Origin: Rhodotorula mucilaginosa
Taxonomy: Eukaryota; Basidiomycota; Microbotryomycetes; Sporidiobolales; Sporidiobolaceae
Reading direction: 5' to 3'
Assembly (NCBI GenBank): GCA_034406715.1
Contig: CP137876.1
Span: 164,001 to 228,000, forward strand
Length of the DNA: 64,000 nucleotides
The translations under genes and the position numbers were made by a program. Below are positions 32,901-44,874 of the stretch, piece after piece; the stretch's first letter is position 1; each line of letters opens with the position of its first letter. The notes under the pieces are model-generated. The model ran no database searches. It worked only from the letters and a program-made list of their open reading frames with translations, and had not been told where the DNA came from.

Positions 32901-33004
32901 GCGTCCCAGAGTACTCGCCCGACTGGGTGGTCGACCTCGTCCGGATCACAGCGGCAAAACCAGCTCAGAATCGCTGGGATTACGATCCGCAGCCTCGCCG
33001 ATAG
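29915..33004 (+). CDS. MHYT-domain membrane signalling protein
   Basis: Four exons (29915-30130, 30194-30977, 31046-31637, 31702-33004) give 964 residues. The N-terminal 340 residues form an integral-membrane domain with paired helices that end in MHYT-type motifs: GMHF near 71, AMHYIG near 235 and LMHFVAL near 303. They are separated by an acidic/Lys cytoplasmic loop (EDEDEDGDDDE). In bacteria MHYT domains sit in front of GGDEF/EAL or kinase modules and are proposed to sense O2, CO or NO through bound copper. Here the C-terminal 600 residues are a soluble region unlike those modules (LSTAIFDHHGLMLVDPESGL at its start, then VDEIALKTLYDLTRTPSSNL), ending in a Ser/Pro-rich tail. Fungal MHYT proteins with similar tails exist, but I know of no assigned function. 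Confidence 0.88.
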
Positions 33005-33305
33005 CATTCGAGATTTCTTTGCCCCTTTCACGGGCTCCCATACTTTATCTATCCCCTCCTTGCCCTCGCTCCTCGTGACTGGTTGTCGTATGATCTACAC
33101 ACAGGATATCTTGACCGTACTAGCATCTGTAATGTCTCCTCGGATCACGATTTGCTTGCCGTCGGCGCAAGAACCGGCTCTTTCGGCTTGCGTGGGTTGC
33201 TCTTCAATGCTCCACAGTGCACGACCGCTGTTCCACAGATTTGCGCTCGTACAGCGCACTGTACACTCGAAGCCCACTGCAGCTACCTCGTTCCAGCTCC
33301 GCGCC
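33005..33305. other. Intergenic, 301 nt
   Basis: Tandem gap between the MHYT gene and Nit2. Nothing recognised. Confidence 0.4.
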
Positions 33306-34851
33306 ATGTCGACCGCTCCAACTCCGATTTCGGGCCAATCGTTCCGGCTCGCGATGATTCAGCTCGCGGCTGTCGGCGACGGCTCCGACAAGGCTGCCAA
33401 CCTGGCACACGCCAAGGAAATGATTGCTAAAGCCGTGCAGGGTGGCCAGGAGGGCCGCAAGCCAGATGTGGTCGTGTTGCCCGTGCGTCTCACCAGCCCC
33501 ACTTGCCAAAGTCGACCGCTCGTGGTCGCGCGCTGATGCCCTGGAAACGGATGCGACAGGAAATCTTCAACTCTCCGTATGCGACCAACATGTTCCGAAA
33601 GTATGCCGAGCGGATCGGATGGACACCCGAGTCGAAGGACTCGTTCGACGTGAGCAAGACGGAGAGTGAAAGCGTCCGTATGCTGAGCGAAGCGGCAAAG
33701 GAGCACGGCATCTGGCTCATCGGAGGTGAGTTACACGTCGATCACTTCTACGAGGAGTCGCTGAAATTCACGACCGGTGGGCACGCGCAGGCTCGATTCC
33801 TGAACTGTCGGAAGACGACAAGGTCTACAACTCTTCGCCTACGTTCAACAAGGACGGCAAACTCGTTGCTGTGCACCGAAGTGAGTCATGTCAATACCGC
33901 TCCTGAACCAAGGCCGCAACGTACTCAGTCCGGGATTCGTCTGCTCGTTTCCCGCAGAGGTGCACTTGTTCGACATCGACATCCCCAACGGCATCACTTT
34001 CAAGGAGAGCGAGACTCTGACTGGAGGAGACTGGCAGACACTTATTGACACCGGTACGTTGTGAATCCTAAAATACCGGCAGGCCGCATAACTTTGAGCG
34101 AATGACAAGACCTGCTGCGGACGCTCCTCGCCTTCGTTCTCCGCGACTGACTTTGCAGCCTCACTATGCAGAGTTCGGCAAGATCGGGGTCGGCATCTGC
34201 TATGACGTACGATTCCCCGAGCTCGCCATGATTGCTGCGCGAAAAGGCATGTCGTGCCGTCCTTATCTAGTCTGGCGAGTCGGTTCTTTGTTTCGAGCGC
34301 GAACTTATTGTTCTTGACACACAGGATGTGTCGCCATGATCTACCCCGCTGCTTTCAACCTCGTCACGGGCGCTCTGCACTGGGATCTCGTCCAGCGAGC
34401 GCGCGCCGTGGACAATCAGATCTTTGTCGGAATGTGCTCGCCCGCACGAGCAACTTCGGGCGACGGCTACAAGGCGTGGGGACACTCGAGCGTGTATGAC
34501 CCAATGTGAGCCTTTTCTGCATCCTTCACTCGTCGAAGTGGAACTGACACGTCTTTCTTGCTACTCGCTGCGCAGGGGCAAATGTCTCCAACAATTGGAC
34601 GAGAAGGAAGGGATTCTCTTTGCAGACATCGGTGCGTCTCGATCCACCTCCCGCTTTCGACTATGAGGGAATGCATCCATTCGCTGCTTGTCTTCCACCA
34701 TGGGGTAGCGGATTCGCGACACAGGCTAATCGAGCCGGACCCTGCCCGTTTCGCAGAGATGGACACGCTCAACTCGGCACGAGCAGGCATTCCCGTCACT
34801 GTCCAACGGCGCTTCGATGTCTATGCCGATGTCTCTAAGGTTGCACCTTGA
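33306..34851 (+). CDS. NIT2: Nit2-type omega-amidase (nitrilase superfamily)
   Basis: Eight exons (33306-33482, 33560-33725, 33791-33880, 33958-34053, 34172-34246, 34325-34505, 34576-34631, 34757-34851) give 311 residues. The catalytic triad is in place: Glu60 in LPEIFNSPY, Lys145 in HRKVHLFDID, Cys186 in GICYDVRFPELA. RARAVDNQIFVGMCSPA and the C-terminal RRFDVYADV complete the Nit2 signature. The enzyme hydrolyses alpha-ketoglutaramate and alpha-ketosuccinamate and repairs deaminated glutathione side products. The segment between Glu60 and Lys145 is about 16 residues longer than in animal Nit2. Intron 5 (34247-34324) must begin with GC (G then GCATGT), because only that junction restores RKGCVAMIYPAAFN. 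A short N-terminal extension of 12 residues shows no clear targeting signal. Confidence 0.93.
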
Positions 34852-35123
34852 GCACGGCTCGTGTGCTTCCGTAGACATGCAAATTTGCGGAAAACTAAAG
34901 CGAGACGGATCCGCTAGATTCTCGGTCGCCTCGCGAGCATTGGCCTGAATCGAGATCAGCGGAGAGTTGTATGTGAATACATCGTATATCTGCTAGTGGT
35001 CTCTGTACTGCAATTAGAGTCGATGATGACATGTTCTCCTCGAGCTCGGGTGGGCAGCACCGCCTTGTTGACCGACTCGCTTCACTCGACTCGTCTCTAG
35101 CGTACAGAGCTCACGCGCGAGAG

Positions 35124-37356
35124 ATGAGCGACGCTTTCTTCTCCAAGCCGCGACCGTTCAGCAAGCGCAAGCGCGACGATGCGCCAGCTGGAGCTGCTCG
35201 AGCAGGACGACATGGAACGTCGGCTCGCGGCCAGTCGCTCTCCCGCGGAGGCAAGGAGCGGCAGAACGGACGCGGTGGATCGTCTGCAGCAGGTGGCAGG
35301 CAGCAGAACAAGGGCAAGCGGAGAGCCGACGCCGAGGACGAGGAGCTCGACGAAGCGAACGCGGACCAGTTCGACTCGGACGACGTCGGCAGCGACGACG
35401 CAGACGGCGCCGAGCAGGGCTCAGAGGACGAGGAGGATGAGCTCGAGACGCCGGCGCAGAAGCGGCTGCGGCTCTCGCAGATGTACTTGAAGAGCCTCGA
35501 AAAGGACAAGGACGGCAAGTCTCTTTCCTGCGCACCTTTCTCTCGACGAGGGCTAATTCGCGGACATCCTAGCAGCCGAGGATTATGGATTTGATGCCGC
35601 GGACTTGGACCGGGACATCATTGCCGAGCGATTGCAGCAGGATGTGGTACGCTGCGCGACCTTCCAGTGCCTTTCCACCTCGCGACTGTGCTGACACCCT
35701 GTTTTGAATCGCATAGCTGGAGCACACCGGAAAGCTCCATCTGAATGTCGCGTCAACTGTGCGTCCGCTCGAAGACTAGCATCCATCCCGGAGACGAGAC
35801 TGACGCCTCTTCGTTCTGCAGCTCCAACTTCCCATTCCCTCCACATCCATCTTCCGCACTCCCGCCAAAGGCCACCGTGGCTGCGTCACCTCCGCAGTGG
35901 CTTCGCACGATGGCCAATGGCTCTACACCTCGAGCAAGGATGGCGCCATCATGAAGTACGACCTGAGCGCCGTTTCGTCGGTTGCGCCTTCCTCGTCTAC
36001 GACTTCTGCCGACCCGTCTTCTTCGCCACGCATCGCACGGACAGCCTACCTGCGAAAGGCCGTGTCCGAGTCGCAGAAGCGAGACGGCGAGAAGCACAAG
36101 CGCTTCGACGCGGCGGCGCAGGACAAGGGCAAAGGGAAGGAGGTCGCAGAAGGGCACACGGACGAGATTCTCGACCTCGCTATCAGCCACGACGGACGGA
36201 TATTGGCGAGCGCCGGTCGGGATAAGGTCATCGGGTGCTGGAACGTGGAGGGAGACGGTGGCAAATGGACAAGAGGCCTTGGCGGTCACAAAGACGCCGT
36301 GGGAGTGAGTCCGACTTTCTGCATGAGCCATACACGTACACCCACTGACTCTATGCCTGTACAGTCTATCGCGTTCCGCCTCGGGACGACCGAGTTGTAC
36401 TCGTCTTCCTTCGACCGGACCGTCAAAGTGTTCGACCTTTCCACTCTGTCCTATATCGAGACGCTCTTCGGGCACCAAGACTCGATTCTCTCGATCGATG
36501 CATTGCGCGGCGAACTGGCGGTGACAGCAGGCGGCCGGGACAAGACTGTGCGATTCTGGAAGGTCATGGAGGAGAGCCAGCTCGTCTTCCGCGGTGGCGG
36601 AGCGAGCCGGATGCGGAACGTCCTTGACGGTGCACTCGAGGACGACGGCGTCGAAGACGAGGAGCGGAAACGGAGGCGAAGGCAGGCGGAGGCGAAGGGT
36701 CCGGTCAAGTTCGTGGAAGGCAGCATCGACTGTGTTGCCATGGTCGACGATTCGACCTTGTTGAGCGGAGGAGACAGCGGGTGGGTGTTTTGCGTCACCT
36801 CTCCTACCTTGTGATCTACACGACTGACTTTGAACTCGTTGATGCACTCAGCACGATCTGCCTCTGGACGATCACGAAGAAGAAGCCCATCTTCCGCCTC
36901 GACCTCGCGCACGGAATCAACGAACACGCCTCGGAGACGGAAGGTATCATCGGCACGCCGCGATGGATCACGGCCCTGTCTTGCCTGCCGTACGGCGACG
37001 TGTTCGGCTCGGGCTCGTGGGACGGCGAGATCCGGTTGTGGAAGATTGACGAACGGCTGCGGTCCTTTTCGCCGCTGACGACGATCTCGGCCCCGGGCTT
37101 TGTCAACTCGATTCAACTCGTGGCGCCGTCGCTCCGGCCGACCAAGGAGTCGCAGCAGTCGGCGGTGTCGGCGCAGGCGGGCAAGGGGCGCAAGACGGAC
37201 TCGGACGCCGAGGCTGCCGGTCTCTCTTCGACGACGTCGCCTCGGAAGAACCTGCTCGTCGTTGCGGCGACGTCGAAGGAGCCGCGACTGAGCCGCTGGA
37301 TGCGGTTCAAGGAAGCGAAGGACGGCGCCGTTGTGGCCGTGATTCCGATGCAGTGA
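35124..37356 (+). CDS. RRP9: Rrp9 / U3-55K, U3 snoRNP WD40 protein
   Basis: Six exons (35124-35514, 35576-35646, 35717-35758, 35822-36304, 36365-36780, 36852-37356) give 635 residues. The start MSDAFFSKPRPFSKRKR is typical of Rrp9. A basic and then acidic N-terminal region, the EDYGFDAADLDRDIIAERLQ helix and a WD40 propeller follow: GCVTSAVASHDGQWLYTSSK, EILDLAISHDGRILASAGRD, LYSSSFDRTVKVFDLSTL, LAVTAGGRDKTVRFWKV, SGGDSG/TICLWTI and FGSGSWDGEIRLWKI. The protein binds the box B/C motif of U3 snoRNA in the nucleolus and supports 18S rRNA processing. Intron 1 (35515-35575) has a GC donor, since no GT site gives the right phase. Insertions of about 30 residues in two blade loops are Lys/Arg- or Ser-rich. 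Confidence 0.94.
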
Positions 37357-37694
37357 CCTCCCCGTCGACGCTCGCCATCTCGCAACTTGCAATTCGCAGA
37401 ACGCATCACCTGCAGGGACGTGAAAGGACTGCTACCCTTGCAGTTTCGTTGCAGAGAGATCCGTGCCTGAGCATTGGACTGCCAGCGGCAACTTGCGTCG
37501 GTTTCAGGGAAAAGGAGGAGCGGGATTTTCTTGACTTTGAAGAGGCGGGCCTAGCGATACAGAGCGAGCACAAATGAAGCCTCTACGAGCCTCGAAAGCG
37601 ACGTCTCCTAAGAACTGAGTGCGTGCGACTAGACGCAAAGAGGAAAAAGTTCAGGATCCGCCTTTCTCTCTCTTGCCGCTCTCACGCCTCTTCG
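37357..37694. other. Intergenic, 338 nt
   Basis: Tandem gap between RRP9 and the PARP-E2 gene. An in-frame ATG at 37623 could extend the latter by 24 Arg-rich residues. Nothing else seen. Confidence 0.4.
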
Positions 37695-40600
37695 ATGCCG
37701 CCCCGGAAACGCTTGAAACCGGCTGCACCGGCGCCTGCACCGATGCAGACGCGTAGCAGGGCGCGTGCGACGTCCTCGAGCGCTGCGTCGACGTCGCCCG
37801 CTCCCGCCGTCGCCGCTCAGGCTGCTGCTGCCCCACTTGCCGCTCCCTCTGGCTCTAGCTCGGTCGCGCGCGCTCGCAAGGACACGCCGGCCTCTGTAGA
37901 CGACGACTACGACATTGACGACTATGCCGACAGCGGCAGCGGCTTCGAGTACGAGTCGGATGGACCCGTCGCGAGCGTCGGCGAAGACCACGACGACGAC
38001 GACAACGACTCGGACATCATCATGGTCGAGCGCACATCCGGCCGCCGCACGGACCAGGGGAAGCGTCTCGCAGAGCCAGTCGTCGTGCTCAGCTCGGACG
38101 AGGAACCGCCGCCCGAACCTGCGAAACCGAAGGGCAAGCTCACGAGCCGGAAGCAGTTCGCGGCCGACTTGGCAGAGCTCTCGAAAAGGTTAAACTCGAC
38201 CGACAGCGACAGTCCCGTTTCGGGTACGTAACTAGGCGTTGGCTCCGGGACTGATCTCCGGGACATGGTACTGAGACGCAGAACGCGGGTTGTGCAGCTT
38301 TCAAGCGCGACGAAGGGGACGACATGATCCAACTCGTCTTGAAGCACCCGGACTTTCCTCGCGGGCTCAAAATCTCACTCTACTTTCCCGAGTTGAGCGG
38401 CTACCCAAACTCGCACGAGACCATGTGCTTTTCCGGCGACGAAGAGGTGCCGGACAGCGTGCAGGCGGCCATCTCCGAAGTTGCGCAGTGAGTTACAAAG
38501 TCTTCGTGTAAGGGACGCGTACAGAAGGCTCATGAGAACGTGTTCGCTCTGGCTGTACAGGCTCCCGTCCCAGTCGGATCGCTCGCTCGAGGGGCTCATC
38601 GAGTTCCTCGTCCGCCGCATTGTCCGCGGCGAGGCGAATCCGTGGGCTCCAGCGCCGGCCCGATCGCAACACCACGAGACGGACGAGGAAGGGATCGAGT
38701 ACGAAGACGACTTGTACGATGCGGGTGTCAATTTGGGGAAGAACAGCGAGGTCATGAACGCACTCCGCACGTACGTGCCCCTGCCGCGCTGAAAGCCTTG
38801 TACAGATGAGGACCTAACTCTCTTCATCCTTCCCGGCCAAGCAGCGACTTCAAAGCCCTCATTCAAGAAGGCTACCAGCCTGGCTTTACGCGCCTCTCCG
38901 AGCTCGACCTGGTAGTCAGCGTCGCGAAAAAGGTCAACCTCCTCGGCGTCCCGGCTCGCGCCCTCCAGGCGTGGGACTCGCGCCTCATCACCGGCCAGGT
39001 CGTCTACCTCGTCCTCCTCATGAATGTCGGATCGACGTATCCTGTCGACCTCGATCATCAGACGAGCGGTCAGGTCCGTTTCCGGGTTGGCATCTCGCCC
39101 ACGTACAAGCCGAGCAAAGATGCCATCTCGGCGGCCTTCCGCGCTCACAGCTCGAACCCGTATACGCGTGCGTTCCCTCGCTTTCTATTTCTACTCTTGT
39201 CGTTTGACCGGGAGATTGACTGTCAACGGACGCTCACTTCGACAGCGGGCGATTTTGACGCGATCTCGCTGTCGAATCCGCTCAATGCTCTCATGAACGA
39301 CAAGTTCCAGCAACTGGTCCAGATCCGCCGCAACAACGACCGCGTTGGATGGGCTGGTGCCGAGCAGCACTGCTTCACGGGAAACGGTGCGGGGCAGCCT
39401 CTCGACAAGAAGGCTGCTCGCGCTGCCGACAAGGAGGAGAAGACCGCCGCCGAGACGAACGCGAGCCCGGTCCGTCCATTTGACAACGCGCCCGTGGGTG
39501 CATTAACTTCGACACTAACCCGCCTCTACCTGTGCACAGCTTCCGAAAGACCCGATGGCCTCGCTCAAGACGGCAAACAACTTTCCGCTGCTGGCCTTCT
39601 CGTACCTCATCCGCCGCTTTGTCATGTGCCCTCGGTTCTGCCTCAACTGCTTCAAGCGCTGCGACATGACCATCACGGCCCTCAAGCCGTTCGTCTGCGA
39701 CAACCCGCTGTGCCTGTTCCAGCTGATCCAACTCGGGCTCGGACCGTCGCTCGAGGTGAGCGTCGTGTTTCACCCCTCCAGCTTTGATCTTCGGAGCCTT
39801 CGTGCTCACCCATGTCTGTCCCTCGCAGCATGAGATTGTGACGAACGCGCCGGCGGTCGACCTTCTCGTGCAACTCGCCTACATTGCCGCGAAAGAGGGC
39901 GGACTCAGGGACGAGCTGCTGCCCAAAGGTCTCGGGCTCGAGGTGCCCCGCGCAGGAGGCGGCCCGACGGACTTTGACGAACTCGATGACCTCGCAAGTG
40001 ACGACCTCAAGCGCGCTGGCATCGTCGCACTGATCAACGAACTCCCTCCGATCAAGGCGATGAGGGAGTGGCTGCTCGGCCAGGACATGTCTTCCGATGA
40101 ACGCATCATGCAGCGTACTCGCAAGCTCGTCGATATGCAGCAAGGCGCGATCTCTAAGTCGGCTTGGCGCCTCTTGCGCTTCATCGTCGCGTCCAACACG
40201 TCCTACCTCAAGCAGATCGAGGACGAAGACGAGCTCGTCCAAGGAGTTCCCGCCGAGTACAGGCAGTTCCGCTTCATCGTCGGCGACCCCGCCAAGGAGC
40301 ACCGTCTGCGCGAATCGATCAAGCTGGCTCAGCAGGACGACCCGAATGCCGTTGCGTACCCGACCCTTTACGCTTGGCACGGTTCGTCGGCCAAAAACTT
40401 TCACTCGATCTTGCGTCAAGGTCTGCACTTCAAGGAGACCATCAACGGTCGCGCGTACGTTCTCCCTGTTTGGGCAGTCAATAGGAAGCGCTAACTTCTT
40501 CCCCCATTCGTGCTCGCAGGTACGGACACGGAGTGAGTCTTGTTTTGCTATACTCCGCTCCCCGGGCGTGCGAGCATCGCGGATTGAGCGTCGGCTGACT

Positions 40601-42438
40601 TTTGTACTGCGTCTCGCCCACCCACTCCTTATAGGTCTACTTTGCGCTCCAAGGTGAAGTCTCACTCGGCCATTACGCCGCCAACACGATGAACTCGTGG
40701 AAGGGAGCCGAGTTTCCCATTTCCAAGCTCGCCGCCATCTGCGAGATCACGAACCGCCCTCAAGAGTTCGTCTCGTCGAAGCCGTACCTCGTCTGCAACC
40801 AGCTCGACTGGATCCAATGCCGCGTGTTGGTCGTCCAGCGCAACAATCTCACGGGCCCCCAAGAGGACCAGGCGACCTCGGACAAGAACAAGAAGAAGAC
40901 CAAGACCAACATCAAGACGATCTCGCTGGATCCCAAGTTCCCTCTGACGCTCAGTTCGGCCCACATCGCGTTCCCGGACGTCGAGGACAAGCTGCAGCGG
41001 CTTGAAGACGCGCTCGGGGATACTCCGGACGACCTGCACGGATCCGACAACGAGATCCTGAAGGATCCGCCTGCGCCCTCGCCGTCGAAGCGCGGCAACG
41101 CGCGTGCCGACAACCGCTGGGGCAAGCGCACCTCACCTCCGATGTCGGCCTCCACGAAGGGGTCGGCCGCGGCGCCAACGCCGGACCCGTTCGAGCCTGC
41201 CGATGCGGAGCGCCTCAAGTTGATCAAGATGCTGCCGCCTCCGAAGAACCCGAGCAGGACGGCACTGTCGATGATCCAGAAAGAGATGAAGGCGATGCTG
41301 AAGACGCAGGAGATCGAAGGTCCGACGAAGGCGGGCTTCTTCTACGATCCGGTAAGGCCTTTCAGCGTGTCGGCCTTTTATTTCCGTTTTTTGCGAAGTG
41401 TCTGACTCGGAGGATGTTTTGGCGAGAACACAGGAGCGCTCAAACGACAATGCGTTCACGTGGATCGTCGAGTTGCCGCAAGGCAGCTTCGATCAGGACA
41501 TCCCGCTCGCCAAGGACATGAAGCAGAGGGGCGTCAAGAGCATCCTCATGGAGATCCGTTTCGGAGACAGGTGCGTGAGAACGTTCTGCTCTCGAGAAGA
41601 ACTACGAGCATCGGACCGGACGCTGACTCTTGCTTTCTGTTGGCAACCGCAGCTACCCGTTCTCGCCTCCCTTCTTCCGCGTCGTCCACCCGCGCTTCTT
41701 GCCCTTTATCCACGGCGGAGGGGGGCACGTCACGGGCGGTGGAAGCATTTGCATGGGTGCGGAAATACACTTCTAGGAGCTCTACAAGCACGGACGGCTG
41801 CTGATGTTGCGCTTCTGTCCTGACATGTTTGCAGATCTCCTGACGAGCGACGGCTGGTCGTCTGTCTACTCGATCGAAGCCATCCTGCTGCAGATCCGCA
41901 TGGCCATGTGCGTCTCGGTGTTGTGTCTTTATCGGACGGCTGAACGTTGTGGCTGACCGGGCTTGTCCGCGCCGCTACAAACCAAATCCAGGTCCAACCT
42001 CGAGCCGCGTCCGGGACGTCTCGACCCTTCGATCTGGAACTCGCCGTACTCGGTACGCATTGGTTGTTGTTGACTTGAAGGATCTCCTTGTCTGTCCTAA
42101 CCGGAGTCGGCTTCCACCCTACAGATGGAGGAAGCGATCCAGGGGTTCAAGCGCGCCGCCGCGACGCACGGGTGGACTGTCCCCCCCGAGCTTGAGCAGA
42201 TGGCGAGGCAGGGGTGAGTAAAGGTGGAGTGAGAGTCCAGGCGCGACGAGGATCCCTGGCCACGATGGAGAGGGAGGTAGGAGAGAAAGAGAGAGCGCTT
42301 TTCCCCCCGCTTGACGCTTTTGATTTTTCTGGCTGTTGTTGTCCCTACGCGCGTACTTTTCCTTGCATCTATACCGATTTCCCTTCGCTTTGCAGAACGA
42401 GTCTCGGTCGAGACTATCCGCAGCCAACTTATATGTAA
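37695..42438 (+). CDS. PARP catalytic domain fused to UBE2Q-type ubiquitin-conjugating enzyme
   Basis: Fifteen exons: 37695-38223, 38298-38487, 38561-38770, 38845-39167, 39246-39469, 39540-39755, 39829-40454, 40520-40532, 40635-41351, 41434-41570, 41653-41756, 41835-41907, 41992-42052, 42125-42213, 42396-42438; 1184 residues in one frame. Residues 1-175 are disordered and acidic. Residues 180-560 hold helical blocks and a Cys-rich segment (CPRFCLNCFKRC ... CDNPLC). The ADP-ribosyltransferase domain shows YAWHGSS with His748, YGHGVYFA with Tyr779 and SLGHYA. The C-terminal 150 residues are an E2 fold: SYPFSPPFFRVVHPR, then GGGSICMDLLTSDGWSSVYS with the presumed catalytic Cys1095. The HPN motif is absent, as in UBE2Q enzymes. 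The third PARP triad residue is not evident, so mono-ADP-ribosylation is more likely. Related fusions are known in other fungi. Role inferred: linking ADP-ribosylation to ubiquitylation. Exon 8 is 13 nt. Confidence 0.92.
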
Positions 42439-42894
42439 GTCAAGAGTGCTCGAGGAGGAGATTGGGGCTCGACCTCTGGTGACTTGGGGTGCGCGGGAAT
42501 GTCCGGAGATGTCATACGAGTGTATGAGTGAATTTCCTGACCAGACTGGATGCTTGCCTGAGCGAGAGTGCGCTATCGATCGCGTGTCGTCGGACGACGC
42601 GTCTCGCAGCTGCGGGAAAAGGTGATTTGCTCCGCTCGTCTCGCGTTCGCTCGTTCGCTGCGTGCTGTGCTGTCGCTGCACTCGATCTGATCCAGCGGCT
42701 GGTCTGCGCGTCCGAGTGCTCCCCCTGCAGCTCGCCCTCACTGCGCCCGACGCGTCGTCCTGCAGCAGTCCGACCGGATTCACGGCCACGATCGCCTCCT
42801 TCTTGCGCCCACTCTTGCGCGCGCATAGAGACGAAGCAGCATGCTGCACCGACGAAGACAAGAGCAAGATCCACGAGCTCCTTCCCAGCCAGGC
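42439..42894. other. Intergenic, 456 nt
   Basis: Tandem gap. An in-frame ATG at 42841 would add 18 basic residues to the next protein; I prefer 42895. Nothing else recognised. Confidence 0.4.
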
Positions 42895-44874
42895 ATGGCG
42901 GACCCGCGAGCGCAGTCGAACGGCGGTCGCTTGAGCGACTACCTGACGCCCGGTTCATCACCATCCGACAAGCAGACGACGCGCAGGCGCACCTTGTACA
43001 TCTTTGGCGGAGTCTGCGCACTCTTCTACCTCCTCCACCTCCTCTCGGCACCCTCACGGTCCGCGCGCGCAGGGAGGGGGCTCCCCGGTTTCGGATCCAG
43101 GAGCCAGTTCGCCGCGTCAAGGAGGACAGATTCCCTCGTCCGCGCGGCCCGCAAGCAGCGCGCCCAGGCGAGCATCTCGCACGGGGGTACGGGTGGTTAC
43201 GGTCCCGCCAACTTTAGCGAACCGCCGCCGTTCACCTTCTGTCCGACGTTTGGCTCGACCGACGAACTCGGCAACGTCTACGGCCGCGAGTCGATCCTCA
43301 AGACGCACGCTCACGTCGGCAGCACCGAGCGCATCCGCAAGGTCATCAAGCGCGCCATGGCCGGCCTCCCCATCACGATCGGCGTCCTCGGCGGCAGTGT
43401 CAGCAGCTGCCACGGCCTCGACGCAACGCAGGCCCACCCGCTCGGGAACCCGACCGGACCCAACTGCTACCCGCACAGAGTCTTTTCCTGGCTCAACGAC
43501 GTCTTCCCGCACCCCGCCAACGAATTGACCAACGGTGCCCGTGAGTTGGTCACCCTTGTCCCGTCCGCCGCATTCTCGATCCGCTGACCCCGAGCGTGCC
43601 TGTGATTCCTCCCAGTCCGACGAACGGGCACGTCCTACTTTGGATTCTGCTCAGAGATGCACCTGCCCGATCGCGTCGACCTCGTCATTGTCGAATTCGA
43701 CACCGAGGACCCTCAGTGCGTGCTGACGTCCGCCAAGTCCCTGATGAGGACCTTTCTCTGACCCCCAAGCTCCCGTTCCACAGCGAGGTCAACACGATCT
43801 CGACGACCGATCTCTTGATCCGATCGCTCCTGCTTCGACCGGATCAACCCGCCGTCATCATGCTCGGTCACTTTTCGCCCCAGATCCAGGGCGAGCACGG
43901 CTTTGCCGGACCCGAAGTGTGGCACACGTCCGTCGCGCAGTTCTACGACGTCGTGCACCTGAGCGTCAAAGGTCTCTTGTACGAGGACTACCTGCTCAAC
44001 CCGCAAAAAGTCCGCCAGTCGTACTACCTCGACCCGATCCTCGCCAACTCGAAAGGCCACGAGTTGCTCGCCGACACTTTGATCGCCTTCCTCGAGTCTG
44101 AGGTGTGCCAAGTCTGGGACCAGGCGGCGCTCGAGACCGACATTGCCTCGCTTGGAGGCGGTTCGCCCGGCGCGGCAGCGCTCGCTCTCGGTGACGACTA
44201 CCCGTCGTTGCTGTCGGGCAAAGGTCTCCGAAAGGCGGCCGATGCTGGCCTCGACGCCGAGGACGCCGAGTCGGGAGGCTCACGCGCGGGCAGTCGGTCG
44301 GGCTACTTGCGCATCCCTCCGTTCCGGATCACCGACAAGCCGCACCAGCTGTCGCTCTTCCGCGAGATCAAACCCAACTGCGCGTCGGCGAACGACTTGA
44401 TCAACCCTCTGCCGGCTTCGGTCTTTGCCGGTTCGGGATGGAACCCCGTCCAGCCGCGACCGGACGACGAGGACGAGACGCACTACTGGTACTCGGACAT
44501 GCCCGGTTCGCTCCTCAAGGTTCCCATCAAGGTCGGCGCCGGTGACATCGCCGTCTACTACCTGCAAGGACCCGAAGCCGAGGGATGGGGCACGGTGCTG
44601 TGCTGGGTCGACGACAACATCGAGGGCGCCGTCGAACTCAAGGGATACTGGGACCGAGAATACGGACAGCCGACGTGAGCCTCCCTTTCTCTTCCGAACG
44701 ACCGCCCCCTGCTTTTGCTCACCACGACGCGCCTCTTCATCTGCCTTTCCTCGCAGGGTCACCCAAATCGACCAGAGCGTCTCGAAGGGTCCTCACTACG
44801 TTGTGTGCGAACTGCAGGGTCAGCCCGGGATCGACCACGCTCGCTTCAAGCTGTTTGGTGTCTTTGCGACCTAA
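42895..44874 (+). CDS. Type II membrane protein with SGNH-hydrolase-like domain
   Basis: Four exons (42895-43540, 43616-43715, 43784-44674, 44757-44874) give 584 residues. The N-terminus has about 30 polar residues, an Arg triplet, and one hydrophobic anchor (TLYIFGGVCALFYLLHLL), so the rest should lie in the Golgi lumen or outside the cell. The catalytic-like domain begins with PITIGVLGGSVSSCHG, a GDS-type block with the nucleophile Ser. RVDLVIVEFDTEDP and PAVIMLGHFSPQ follow, and then NSKGHELLADTLIAFL, which can supply the His. A C-terminal beta-rich region (WYSDMPGSLLKVPIK) has no assignment. Similar proteins in basidiomycetes are annotated as SGNH/GDSL-like and may esterify or de-esterify wall glycans. 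The substrate is unknown and the Asp of the triad is not certain. Confidence 0.72.
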
